From contig NW_022985363.1 of assembly GCF_010093625.1 (NCBI RefSeq), forward strand, positions 915,687 through 979,686: a stretch of DNA of 64,000 nucleotides, given 5' to 3'. The DNA is from Macroventuria anomochaeta. Lineage: Eukaryota > Ascomycota > Dothideomycetes > Pleosporales > Didymellaceae. Below the pieces are notes generated by a model, which saw only the letters and a program-made list of their open reading frames with translations, ran no database searches and had not been told where the DNA came from. Position 1 is the stretch's first letter. The number at the start of each line of letters is the position of its first letter. The translations under genes were made by a program, and so were the position numbers. This document shows positions 43,261-54,625 of this stretch, piece by piece.

Positions 43261-45198
43261 TGTGGTACTGGGTTGAGGTTGAGTTTGGTTGACAGACGAA
43301 CTTTGGTTCACATTCTCTGTTCCATATGTCTTCGGAGGAGATGTATCAATGTTGCAGAGAGCAGTGTAAAACATGATTTCGCTCTTATCCAAGCACCATC
43401 GCATCCACATATCACGTCTTCATTATCCTACACATACTATATTTTCCAAGACACAACTCCAACATGTCTGCACCAACCAAGCATGCTGGGGCTTCATAGC
43501 TCAGCACTTTCAAGACGTCGCCGCGCAGTACGAGCTGTCATCCCCGAGCAGTACTACATTGTCGCCATCAAGCTCACCCGACACGTCACCAACAGCATCA
43601 CACTCGACATGGAACTCTCCAGGCTCCCTCGAGGTTGAAGGAGAAGATTGCTCATGCGGCTTCGGCTTTTGCAAAGGCGTCTGGCACGGAGATCAAGCCT
43701 GGAAGACCTGCAGCCTGATGCCAACATGCGGGAATACTTCTCCTACGAGTACTGGATGGCGGTGCAAGAAGCCCAGGCTGTCACTGCCTTGGTCCACTTG
43801 TACCTAGCGGCGCCCGACCCTCAGGCTCGTGTGGATAGCATTCCATGTGATTCGGAACTGGAGATGCGCCCAAAGGCGCAGGCTACGAGGGCATTGAGAG
43901 AGGGGGAGGAAGCGGAGTAAGGGTCTTCGGGTGCAGTGAATGGGATTAGGTTAGCATCGCGAGAGGTAGTGAGGGACTCCTGGGTGATGTTTAGAGAGGC
44001 GATTAGGTGCCGTGAAAGGTGTGAAGGGCTCCTAGGAGATGCATGTAGATGGAAGAGGATGCGTAGAATGTGGTGAATACCTCCAGAGAACCAGTTCTGT
44101 TCGATTAAACCGTGATCGCCGAACGCTGTGCCACTCGTACCTCGCGTCCGCCTCACCGGCTGCCTCGCCTCGGGTGGTTATTTGTCACCATCAACGTGTA
44201 ATCTTGGAAGTGGGCACTCCATGTGTTGCGGCTCAGACCCGCATCGCCATCCGGTCAGAGAGGATGCGCAGGATGCGCAAAAAGCAAACAATCCGGAAGC
44301 GCTACCGAGCAAACAAACGAATGGTAAGGACGATACACAGCTCAAGGGTCCACACCTCATCTCGCTTCGTCAAACGTGCGCCATGGTGGTTGCTGCTGTA
44401 AGTGTTGTCGTAATAGAAGCTCGATGCAGTAGGCGCTTCATGGAGGGAAGGAAGGTGTGCAAGGCTGCGACTTCACAACGAACATCCTCGAGGGGCAGTT
44501 GCGCTACTTTGCGATGCTGCGACAGCTCTGCAACATACAAAAGCTTTTATAGAGAGAGGATACTTGAAATGCACAAAGAGTGTCAATAGTCGTGTATGTA
44601 GGAAAGTGAGGCAACCGTGTACATACGGAGAGCTAAGCGTGTTGCACACCGATGAGCCCCAATATCTACAACGCGTATATCATGCAAACTGAGGAATAAC
44701 TCCGCGGTCGCGTCAAACGCGCCAACACGTAAAGGAAGTCCCATCACCGGGCACGATAGTGTCCGAAAGAAGCAAATAGCCGTCGAACAGCAGCAGAGGC
44801 GCAGCAAGGTTATGCAGGTCCCATCCCGAAACCCATCGACACCAGACAGCCGGTGACACGTTCATGCAAATAGTGGTCTGATTCTGAAAAAAGCATGTTG
44901 CTGCCTCAATGAAGGGATACTGGGTGCAAATCATCTGCGCGAGGACTGTTTTGTGATTAGCGAGGTTTTGTAAGACAGTTAGGGGCCAGGGTTGGGAAGG
45001 ATGGGTGCCCCCGGCATGCACATGATGCTTCCCCGGTATACCAGCGTTGTACTCGATCTACACCATTTTTTTTTAGCGTCGATTGTTGTACATTCTCTTG
45101 ACAGTTGAAGATCGATGAATGACTCGACATGGGGGGTGGCTTCCTGAATACAACCTCTCTTATCGAACAAGCCCCACGATTTGCGAGTCAGATGCACC
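43261..45198. other. 1.9-kb spacer with doubtful small frames
   Basis: No gene is firmly supported. The best coding-like piece is 43648-43920 (+), about 90 codons with EYFSYEYWMAVQEAQAVTAL; the same frame is open upstream (43189-43638) but cut by a TGA, so it could be a decayed gene. A frame at 44128-44589 (+) is Cys/Ser/Arg-rich with no domain. The remainder holds the 3' side of the SET-MYND gene. Confidence 0.35.
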
Positions 45199-46980
45199 CT
45201 ACTGTGCTAGGGCATTGAGGCGTCGTTGCTCTGCCTCTTCCCAGACGCATCTTGCGCACATACAATCTCCGCCCAACGCACCTACTGCCCACTCTCTGCG
45301 CTCTTTGACGGGCAGTCTGACATCGCAGTAATGCCCGAAGACCTCTTGGCCTTTCTTCAATCCAGGGCCCTGGTTAGGGTCCCTTCCCTCCCAGTCCACA
45401 AGCTTCTCGCGTGTCCAAAATTTCATAGTCCCTTGCCATTCCCAGGCTACGTTCGGGTCGCAGCTATGGTTGGCTAGACACCACATTGGATGAACAGCGC
45501 CAATCTCCGGTCGTCCGTCTGGTCCTTGTTGCGCAGAAGCTGTGCCTCTCAGCTTGGCGTAGATGGTGTTGAAGACCCAGGTGTCGTATCGATAGCTTTG
45601 AGTGAAGATGTTGACATCCATCTTTTCCAGTATGTGTAGAGGCTTGATGACATTGTTGTTGAACGAGAATGGCAAGGTCTGGGGAACACCGCCGAAGGGA
45701 TCAACGAGTTCACCCTCAGTGTTGGCTTGCCATACAGTATTCAGGTCTTTGCCGTGATAGTCACCCCAGATGTAGCGGAGTTCCTTCAACTCTAGAGGGT
45801 GAAGATCTTGTGTTTCTGCCAGTGCCAATGCTCGGACAAGGAGGATGGAGTACAGAGAGTCGGCAGCTTCGCGAGCAGGAACTTTTCCTTGGTTTACGCT
45901 CACTCCGCATATCGAGGGGTGGTAACTGTCCTGTGCCAGATCATGGCATTTTTCACTACAGAAGAACACCTCGTCGCACTCTTCGCAGGAGAGAATGGTA
46001 CTCTCCGCACCTGGCGAGTCAGGTAGTGTTGTACTGCAAGCGTCGCAGTATGTATCGTGGAGTCTGGATACAGCCGTCAGTAGAGACCTTTCCTTCAGCA
46101 CCTCCACTCCAGGCGCAATATCCTCCTTCGCGAACACGCCTAGCTGTTTCACAAATTGAACTTCGTGATTTGATTCCTGGGTTGACGGGTTGGTTGAGAG
46201 TAATGGCAGCTCAGAAACCCTCACTTCCAGCTTCGGAGCTATGTTCGCCATCTCATCGTTCAGAAATTGCAGACATTCGTCTGAGTGGCGATCTGGTTCG
46301 TACTCATTCCAAGGATAGTTTTCGCGACGAACAAGGCCCTTATCGGGGTAGTCCTCGACCTCCACGTCGTCAACGTTTTCTCCTTCTTTCTCGTAGTAAG
46401 ACCGAAGTTTGGATGTCAGGATGTTGTCATACTCGCCGAAGGTCTTGTCGTTGGGAAAGGCTCTCGTTGCACGCGCGATATAGTCGAACGCGCTGCGGAA
46501 GCAGCCGCAAGCCAAAAGAGCTTCTATGAGGACATCATGCCTTGTCGAGTTAGTAACTGACCACACGTTTACATCGACCCAAGTCTTCTCTTACATACGC
46601 AGTCCTCGAAAGATGCTTTTGCGCCCAGGTCAGAACGTTATCCTCCTCTTTGCTTCGAGCATCGGCAGCGGAATTGATTGTCAGGCCCGCGACTCCCTCC
46701 GAAAGATAATCGGCGTTCGCAGCTTCTAGAGCTTCGTCATGATATTCTCCTTCCTCGGCTACCTCGTCAACAAGCAGGAGTGCCTTGTATGCATCGCCAA
46801 CAGCAAGATCGGGATATCCAAGGCTTCTGTAAGCCTTTGCCAGTTTCAGACGATGTGCTATGCTGTATGGTTGCTCAGGCGTTTGTTGCTGTAATGCAAC
46901 GAGTTCGTTGGTGATCCTTGTTCGTCTCTGAATTGGTCAGCACTATCTGTTGGTCTCGCTGGCGCTCTAATTACCTCCAT
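45199..46980 (-). CDS. SET-MYND domain protein (lysine methyltransferase-like)
   Basis: Probable protein-lysine methyltransferase of the SMYD group. Exons on the minus strand are 46980-46975 (ATGGAG only), 46927-46599 and 46540-45199, giving 558 aa. The N-terminal 200 residues contain TPR-like helices (AHRLKLAKAYRSLGYPDLAV, then ALLACGCFRSAFDYIARATRA). The SET domain starts near 240 (VKQLGVFAKEDIAPGVEVL) and is split by a MYND-like zinc cluster at 277-323 (YCDAC, LSCEECDEVFFCSEKC, HPSIC). The SAM-binding motif NHSCDPN (469-475) and the FGHYCDVR region near 515 are present, as is a post-SET CMCARC. Everything needed for catalysis seems kept. The substrate is unknown. The acceptor of intron 2 is AAG, less common but it gives the only open phase. 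Confidence 0.88.
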
Positions 46981-47178
46981 CTTCAGTCAACTTGGATTTG
47001 TTGTGTGTACGATTGTGAAGCACGTGAGACAAACTTTTTGGAGGTGGCGGGACTAACTTAGTGGGACTAGCTCGCTTCGTAACCAGTGCAACCCACCACC
47101 ACGTTACAGTGACACAACTTCAGCTGCAAACGCAAGTCAGCGCGCTCGTTGCTCGCGAGCCACTTTCAATCGCCTGTC

Positions 47179-48632
47179 ATGCTACCCTCTGCGTCTGAGC
47201 TTGTTGCTCAATATCTTAGGACGAACGGCTACACCGAGGTATGACGTAGCCCACATTATTGGCTAGACTCACTCACACACAGTAGACCTTGAAGAGTTTC
47301 GTCAAAGAAGCTGACTTGCCACCCGATACTGGTACCGGTTCGAACAGCTCGGTGACTATAGAGACGATACTTCACGAGAAGAAAACATTTGATCTCAGTC
47401 TCAGTTTTGAGAAGCTTGGTGTCGAGGATGCAAATCGCGCGTGGGCTGTTCCAGCACCATCAAAACCCACAGTTTTCGAATCACTGCCTAGTCGCTCTAA
47501 TATCTTGAGCGTGGCTGTCTTCGACCTGCTGCTTCCTTCTGCCACAACTGTTAAACAGTACATCGCCGTCACCACAGCTGACCGGCGACTACACCTCTTG
47601 AACCCGGCTTCACCAAGCTTTGAGCTTGCCCATTCGTATACCAGCTTCCAAGACTCTCCAGTATTGGACATCATCACTATAGGCTGGCAATATATGATGA
47701 TCGCCTCGATGTCCGGAAAATTGCTACTGTACGACACCGCAAGCGACAAAATCCTGGACGAAAGGAAGGATCATTCCAAATATGTCGTCAAAATAGCCAG
47801 CTGGTCCGACAATGATTCTGTTCTGGTAGCAAGCGCCGGATGGGACTCTAAGGTGTTTCTCTATCGGATCCACATTGGTGGAGATGCCTTACGCATTGGC
47901 GAGCCTTTGGCCACCCTCACGCTTGCAAGCATCCCGGAAACCCTACTTTTCGTGAAGTCTCCTGAAGATGACTCTCCAATACTTCTGGTTGCTCGCAGAG
48001 ATTCTACATTCCTGTATTACTATTCGGTTCCTTGTCTAAATGCTTCAGCGTTCAACCTCCTCGGGAAGCAGAACTTGGCTCCACACTCCAACGCATGGGT
48101 GGCCTTTACTCCGGCGGACGTCCAAATCTGTCCCACTGATCCGTCTGTGGTAGCCGTTGCGACTTCATCGACGCCACATATGAAGATACTGATACTGAAG
48201 CTTTTACTTCCGCCAACGAAACCTGCGATACCCGATGATGTTACTAGTTCAGAAACAACCGAACCGGCTGCTGTCACACAAGCCTCACAGGCACGTGCTG
48301 AGCTCCTGATTGCAGATAGAGAGGAGGCAGCCATATTGGTGAACGTGTCAACTATGGCACCTCAAACTGCTTATTCCACCCCACGGTTGACTTGGCGACC
48401 TGACGGCTCAGGTCTGTATGTCAGCTCAGATGATGGTGTCATTCGCGGTGTCGAGACGAATAGTGGAAAGCTTGTTGCATCTTTGGAGGGACATGAGCCC
48501 GGAAGCAAACTGCGGTGCCTCTGGGCTGGAACCCTCAAAGCACCGAGTGATGAAGCTGCCAGTTCAACGAGTGATCACGAGGTTTTGATCAGTGGTGGTT
48601 TTGACCAGAGGTTGATACTATGGGGTCGCTAG
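47179..48632 (+). CDS. LisH / WD40-repeat protein, unknown role
   Basis: Exons are 47179-47238 and 47286-48632, giving 468 aa. The first 30 residues form a LisH-like dimerisation helix pair (SASELVAQYLRTNGYTE|TLKSFVKEA). The rest is a beta-propeller with at least five recognisable WD-like blades: YIAVTTADRRLHLL, MMIASMSGKLLLYD, SVLVASAGWDSKVFLYRI, GLYVSSDDGVIRGVE and the last, VLISGGFDQRLILWGR. The gene is divergent from the SET-MYND gene with only 198 bp between start codons, so the two may be co-regulated. No specific complex can be named from the sequence. The exon-2 acceptor at TAG (47285) is the only one that keeps phase. Confidence 0.82.
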
Positions 48633-49651
48633 TCATGGCGCTTTTTGCGCACCCAAAACATTACCCGCCATGGCCATCTGGGGCGCAAGGCTGTACTTAG
48701 CCTGCCCGCAATGTCCAACAATCAAGGATCCGAAGGCTGCTTCGTAGCCTTTGTCACCTATCCGTATAGCTCAGCATGAGCTCGGGTTCCTCGCAATCCG
48801 ACAAAGCCACCAATGAGCGTGAGTAGAATTGCGCGTACGAATCCAAAGTCTATCGGACACTTGAGGTTCGATGTAGTAACAGAATTGGTTCACTAATTAC
48901 CGGCGCACAGAATATAGAAGTCATAGGGGTTGAAATTGCGCTTGGCAAGGTTTCTTTTTTGGTCGGCGACCTGTGCAAATACCCTGTACCGCCACGATCT
49001 TGTCCCCGCGATCTGGCAACGGCAGATCTTGCAGGGAACATTCGCTTATCCGCCTATGACACACGTGGTAAGCCACCCTGCATCACACACGCACGCCGGG
49101 CAAGGGACTTGTAATTAGTGTCCGAACAACCTATCTGTTCCACCATACACCGATTACAGGATCAATAGACGGCTTTACGCGGGGAGACCTCACAATGTTT
49201 TTGCTGGGCCTAGAACTGCAACACCACCGGGGAAGACGGCTCAAGTGCACTTGTCTCTACTTGTGAACATTTCGAGTCCATGAAACGTCACGGGCAGTAT
49301 AGTGCGTATCTTAGTCTTGGAACGTATCCACTCGTTCGCGAAATGGCCCTCTTGGCTGATGTTCGTCCTCGTGTACACCTATTTCGAGACTTTGCTATTG
49401 CTGGCACGCCGTCTTCCAGGACTAGGACTGCGCTCGTGCTATCTTCCTCGCCGAGCAACTGTATATATATCACCGCGGTGCAACTCGATCAAGTCACACC
49501 TCCAAGTCGACTTCATCATCTTTCCCGACTTCACACTACACCATATACTTGGCGACTACCTTTCCATCATCCTCTCCCGTCCCGACTCTTCAATCTGCGC
49601 ACCCTCAATCATTGTCGGTTTTGCTGTAGGTCTCTTCACGCATCTTCAAAC
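48633..49651. other. Intergenic before the RRM gene
   Basis: About 1 kb. A short plus-strand start at 48776 (MSSGSSQSDKATNE) followed by GTGAGT and, after an acag, the frame NIEVIGVEIALGKVSFLVGD looks gene-like, but the two pieces do not join in phase. A frame at 49302-49673 with hydrophobic segments overlaps the RRM gene start. Neither is called. Confidence 0.35.
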
Positions 49652-50682
49652 ATGTCTTTTGCGACAAGCTTGAAAGAAGGAGATGGCGACTTTTTGCTGG
49701 TAGTTGCTGGCCTGACACGATTTGCGCCCTATCTGACGGGCTGGCAAGAGTTCAAGGATCACATCCGGAGAGTGGTCAGGGAGCAACCTGGCTGGGTTGA
49801 TGTATACGCAAGTCAGAGCCAGCGTAGGGGTGAAATGCAAGGCTGGTGCAGACTCAAGGACAAAGAAGATGCAGATGCAGCTTACAGTGGGTGGCACAAC
49901 ATGATGCTTTTCTGTGCTACAGCGCTGATCGCGTTCTAGAAACATATTTCAAGTCCAAAGGCATGCTGGTACATGTCTGGCAAACGCGTCGGAGCAGCGA
50001 TGGATTTCGACTGATGAGGTGCAACTGCTCCGTGCATTTTCCAGAGTTACCTGATGGCGCTCACTCTCCTGGACTCTGTGGAATCGACATTGGAAGAGTC
50101 AATCAGCTAGGCGGCAAAACGTATGCCGCCCTTCCAGCACAGTACGTGCCAGTCCCGCCAGGATACGCTTATCCTACATACCAATCAACCACTTCCTACG
50201 CTATCCAACCAGTGTACGTAACACAGGCACCTCCATTGCCGCTGATGGTACCTCGGCCTCCAGTTTATTCAGCGAGCAGCAATGGCATGCCAGTAAACAT
50301 TCGAGACGGGGCGATGCTTACCGAGGCTCGCGGCATTTTCATTCAGAATCTGAGCTACAAGGTTGGCTCAGACGAGCTCAAAAACTTACTGTACACTGTG
50401 GGACGGCCCGTTGATTGCAAGGTGCACCGGGATCGTTCCGGCGTATCCAAGGGGGTAGCAACCGCCAAGTTCGCATCGACGCACGAAGCACAGCTCGCGG
50501 TGACCCACCTAAATCGCAAACCACACCGGGGGATGACTTTGAAGGTTCGCTTGGATCAAGACACAACAGTTGTTGGGCAGGTTGGCCCTCCTCTTGTCGT
50601 CAATGGATCAGTTGGTGCATATAGGTACGTGCAGCAATTCATGCGTTGGCCAGCACTAACAGTAGATAGCGCCGGCAAATAA
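49652..50682 (+). CDS. Two-RRM RNA-binding protein
   Basis: Exons are 49652-49886, 49940-50624 and 50670-50682, giving 310 aa. RRM1 (about 14-100) begins FLLVVAGLTRFAPYLTGWQE and includes GWCRLKDKEDADAAY|KTYF across intron 1; it is a divergent RRM. A Pro/Tyr-rich linker (PVPPGYAYPTYQ, then MVPRPPVYSA) follows. RRM2 (about 214-290) is canonical: RGIFIQNLSYKVGSDELKNL (RNP2), GVSKGVATAKF (RNP1) and LNRKPHRGMTLKVRL. The general layout resembles fungal RRM proteins linked to mRNA fate, but no named orthologue is claimed. The last intron (50625-50669) is only 45 nt, in frame and stop-free, so the C-terminus may be YSAGK or a 15-residue longer form with the same stop. Confidence 0.85.
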
Positions 50683-53600
50683 CGCCGCGTGAAATCCCTG
50701 AGCACGATGCTCCTGTCACATCGACCTAGAAGACGTTACTGTCACAATCGTTGTGTGACGCATGTGATGTGGCGTCCTGTTAATCCAAATGGTTGGGTTT
50801 TACCCCTGTATCCACCTCGAGGTGCTTTCCGGCATGGCTAAATTTGGACATATCTCCGAGAGCATCATGTATAGGTCACTCGTTGTACATACTCCGGTTC
50901 AAGAGATGGCGTTCAGTGTAGATTACATCGCAATTTCTCTCTCGGCATTCTTAGCTACTATATCATCCATTATATATGTTTTGCTGCTGTCCATGCACTT
51001 AGGATCTGGTAGTACAGAGGCGTGCAGTCGTAATTGCTTTTGACATGCAGGTGCATCATTCCCGGTTTGCCTAAGCGTCATCATATCGCGTCACGGAAGC
51101 TACGCCATTAGCGCCGTTCTGACCTCGTATTTGCTTGTTACTCGATGAACTCCACATCAACCTCCACATGCCGCTCATCCACACATGCTTGCATTGTCTT
51201 ACCCGTGACCTTCGTTGGCGCACATGGCCGTTTCCAATCCGATTCGTTCAAGCAACGCCACCCATATGCACAGTCTATGGCATCAAATGGTGCCTACATC
51301 CGACCACCGGGTGCATTTTTGGCTTGTTACCGCGCCCTTGGGTCATCGAAGACAAACACGTATACAACTGGACGGCCGTTGAACTCCATTAACGTATTGT
51401 CCCTGCTGGCGCGGAGTTCTTCGGGCGCCCAAGTGCCGGTGCTGCACAGTCACCTGCCCGTTCAGGAAGTTGTTGACGAGACGTACTAAAACAATCTAGG
51501 ATACACAGAAACCTCGCCCTGTCAAAATCTTGAAGGATTCGTCCAGGTACTTGGGGCAACACGAGGTTCCCATGAGCCAAACGTACACAAAACTGGGCAC
51601 TAATCTGCCGGCAACAGCGCGCCCCACGTGAGATCAGATGTTCGGGTATCTATGAATAATTGACACCTGTCGGCCTAATCAAAGTCGATTAGGCTATTGT
51701 CTTGGATTTATACTCCCACAGGAAGCCTCACAAATCTGCGGCAAGCTTTGCCCCGGCAGCCGTCATTATATTAACCTTGCGGTCCCACCCCTTGGTCAAA
51801 GCCACTGTGAAGACTAGCAACCCTGCAGTTCTTACTTCGAACAATTCGTCCGTTGTTGCACGGCACCAAAGCGCTGGGCATCTGTGCTCGGCGAGGTGAA
51901 CACAACTTCGACAAGAGTCTGAGGCAGCCAGATTGCAAATGCTCACCCAAGGGTAAGCACTGGTGACTGACCTGTTGCAAGCGTCAGTGCTACTTGAGAA
52001 GTCACAGACTCAATGTTGTCTACCTTCGGACCCAGCTTAGGACTAGCATTTCTAAGAGTAACCCTGAGGTTGGACTTAATCCTCATATCAAGTACAGCTC
52101 TTGTCACAAAACGGACGTCTGTAAAGCATCGGTGACTTGCCCTTAGTAGCAAACTGTTACATCGTCTATCAGTAGACTTGAGCTAGCTGCAACCTTGAGA
52201 CCGAACACCGAACAGAAGTAACATGTTCAGGACTGGCAGCGTGAAGCCCCGACAGCGGATCTTCGTCTTCTTAGTATTTGAATTCCAATCTGCCAGGAGA
52301 TTGTAAGCCCTACCTTCTTCACTGACCGCCTACTGTTCACCAATCTCACCATCGACTAGGACGGCTCTCAGCAAGGCTGCAGATAGAACCTGGGGAACAG
52401 GGCACAGCTTCGGACATTTCTCATACAAACGGAGATGCCGTGTATATTACACGCCGGTATCTGTTTTTACAGCCACACGTAAGATCCTGACTCTCCATGC
52501 CGCAACAGCATGGAAGAGGTATGACGAACTACTGCATGACATACCCACGACCGACCACGGGCACGCTGCGGTGCAGGAACAGAGCGGGTCGAGAAGCTTA
52601 GTCTGAAACCTGCAGATCCCTGAGCGTGTGGTGACTGAGAAGGCCCGGTTGCGGGATACTCATCATCACAGCTGAAGCACTGATTCCGTCATCAAGCAGA
52701 GCAAGGACTGTTTGCTGTGAATGTGAATCCAGGACACCGAAGGCGCTGCGATGTCTTGCTGTTGGATACGACACAACGCCCGCGGGAAAGATTACAGAAC
52801 ACCTCGTCGTCCTCGTTGGTCAACACACCTCCAAAATGCGTTCCTTCCATATGTCAACAACCGAATCACCGAAGACGGACCTCAGATGCTGTCGTGCCAC
52901 ACCTACTGTTGGTTGTTCAGTTTTCCTCGTTGATTGCGGATGCTGGCCCTGTTTTGCGAAATTTGGTAGCGAGGCGGGCCGTCGCGAGCTAATGATTTCT
53001 TAGTGCAGAACGCCATGTCTACAGAAACAGCGGACTTGGAGAAGACGATGATCCAGAGTACTCTGGACGTCTCGGCAGACGTATCAAAATGTACAAACGT
53101 GGAAGTATGTAGCTGGCCATGCGGGCCTTCCTCGAAGATCCGGCGGTAAGTGGCACAAAGGATGCAACCTCCTCCTTCGCTTCCTGCTGTCCTGTCGCGT
53201 AGGAGTACCCAAAACTCGTCAGCGAGTCGAGCAACGCGCGGCTGTAAGAGATGAATCGATTTCCCCGGTTTACTTAGTCGCCACATCCAATCCGTCGGCG
53301 AATAGCGAAGCTCACAGCTCAACGATGTCCGAACTGCTCGGGCATAATGTACGGTAAAGGCACCCTGTCATGAGACACAGGCGACCGACGGCATGGTCAA
53401 GCGTGGAGACATATGGGCTCGAAGCACATCGCTATGCAGGTGTTTAATGTCAGCCGGCGGCATCTAACTAGGTTTGATGACTCACCAAACCTACGCAATG
53501 AATGCCAACGTACCTCTAAACGGCTCACATCTTTAATCACTGGCTCTACACGACAGCTAGAACTTCATGTGGTTTATCTCCAGTGCAGATGATGATACGT

Positions 53601-54625
53601 TTTTAGGGTCCTATCATTAGACTTGGATGTGGTCCGTTTGGCGATCGCATTCGGCTTCGTGTTAAGAACTCTGCTAGGATCGGAATTGCTGAAGAAGATT
53701 TGACTGAGCTATTCGTCACGGTATCACCCACTCACTACCCTAGATCTGGGGACAAAGGTGCCTCGGCATCCGGTGACAAACGGCTCTAGAGGGATGTGTG
53801 TGATCGACGAGAGCTTAGCATCCATGCAGGAAGAGTACGGGACCGAACAGTCCGGCGTCGTCCAAGTCATCAAACAGTCTCCAAGACCATCTTTCACAAC
53901 GTGCTCGGGTCCATTGCATATACAGCAGGCTGACACATCGGGCTGTTGCATGTTGCCGAAGCTCTTGCGTCCAGCAGAACAGAGCTCGTACGGAGAGCAG
54001 TAATGCTCCTCGAATTGGCCAAACTCTGGATAAGCTCTTTGACGCTATCGTTCTGAACCTGCTGTAAGAATGACATTTCGATGCACTTATCAGACTATAC
54101 AGCTGGAATCAGTCTGCAGTAGGGATCCCTGGAGGATTCGTCATGCATAAGGAAAGTTCCGCCTGCCAGATGTCCGAACTTCGTCCAGCTTGGATCAGCT
54201 CAATACGATGCGTCGTCGATCGTGAAAGGTTTGTATCGCTGGTCGCTCTTCCTTTCACGTTCAACAAGCCTGCAGGACGTGGATGCTGCTGTTGAGCTTA
54301 GCGAGACAGCCAGTTGAGGCGAACTTGCCAGCCAGCCCAATCAAGTCTGTCTCCTAAAGAATGACCGAGATGGAATTCCAGTAAAGTGAGCGTGGTGTTT
54401 ACTCCTAGTGTCGCGGTCGAGAAGAGATGTCCACATGAGGCGACCTGTAACTATGCCAGCCTCTTCCGGCAAGGCAACATGCGAGCGCTTCTACGAGCTT
54501 GAGCCTCCATTCAGCTGTACTTGCTGAAACGGAGGAGCCTCGAGACTAGGTTTATGTCAGTAAGTTTTCCAACATTGCAACTCTGCGCGTGATGTCGATT
54601 TGAATCAGATCGATTGCTACTTCTC
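50683..54625. other. 3.9-kb gene-poor stretch with relics
   Basis: No intact gene. Apart from the relic at 51138-51573, weak coding-like fragments are at 51943-52152 (-), 52400-52500 (+), 52903-53322 (-, 139 codons) and 53724-53951 (-). They are in different frames and broken by stops, and I cannot assign them to a family. Base composition is like the flanks, so strong repeat-induced point mutation is not obvious. It may be a graveyard of lost accessory genes. Confidence 0.45.
51138..51573 (-). pseudogene. Relic of an unidentified gene
   Basis: On the minus strand an ATG at 51573 opens MGTSCCPKYLDESFKILTGR. A second piece, VRLVNNFLNGQVTVQHRHLG, follows. After a one-base frame change come APEELRASRDNTLMEFNGRP and VVYVFVFDDPRAR, then stops at 51327-51329 and 51294-51296, and finally APFDAIDCAYGWRCLNESDW and VDERHVEVDVEFIE to 51138. 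The amino-acid texture is that of a real protein. Both stops could come from a single C-to-T change (CAA to TAA, CAG to TAG). A 56-nt GTAACA..CATAG intron is an alternative reading for one stop but shifts the frame. Family unknown. Confidence 0.4.

Noticed and set aside
48776..49110. Possible two-exon small gene (MSSGSSQSDKATNE + NIEVIGVEIALGKV)
   Set aside because: The GTGAGT donor and the acag acceptor do not join in phase, so no protein could be built without inventing a splice site.
49280..49651. In-frame upstream extension of the two-RRM gene and an overlapping hydrophobic frame (49302-49673)
   Set aside because: Residues are unlike any RRM protein leader. The ATG at 49652 has a good context, and the second frame has no homologue that I recognise.
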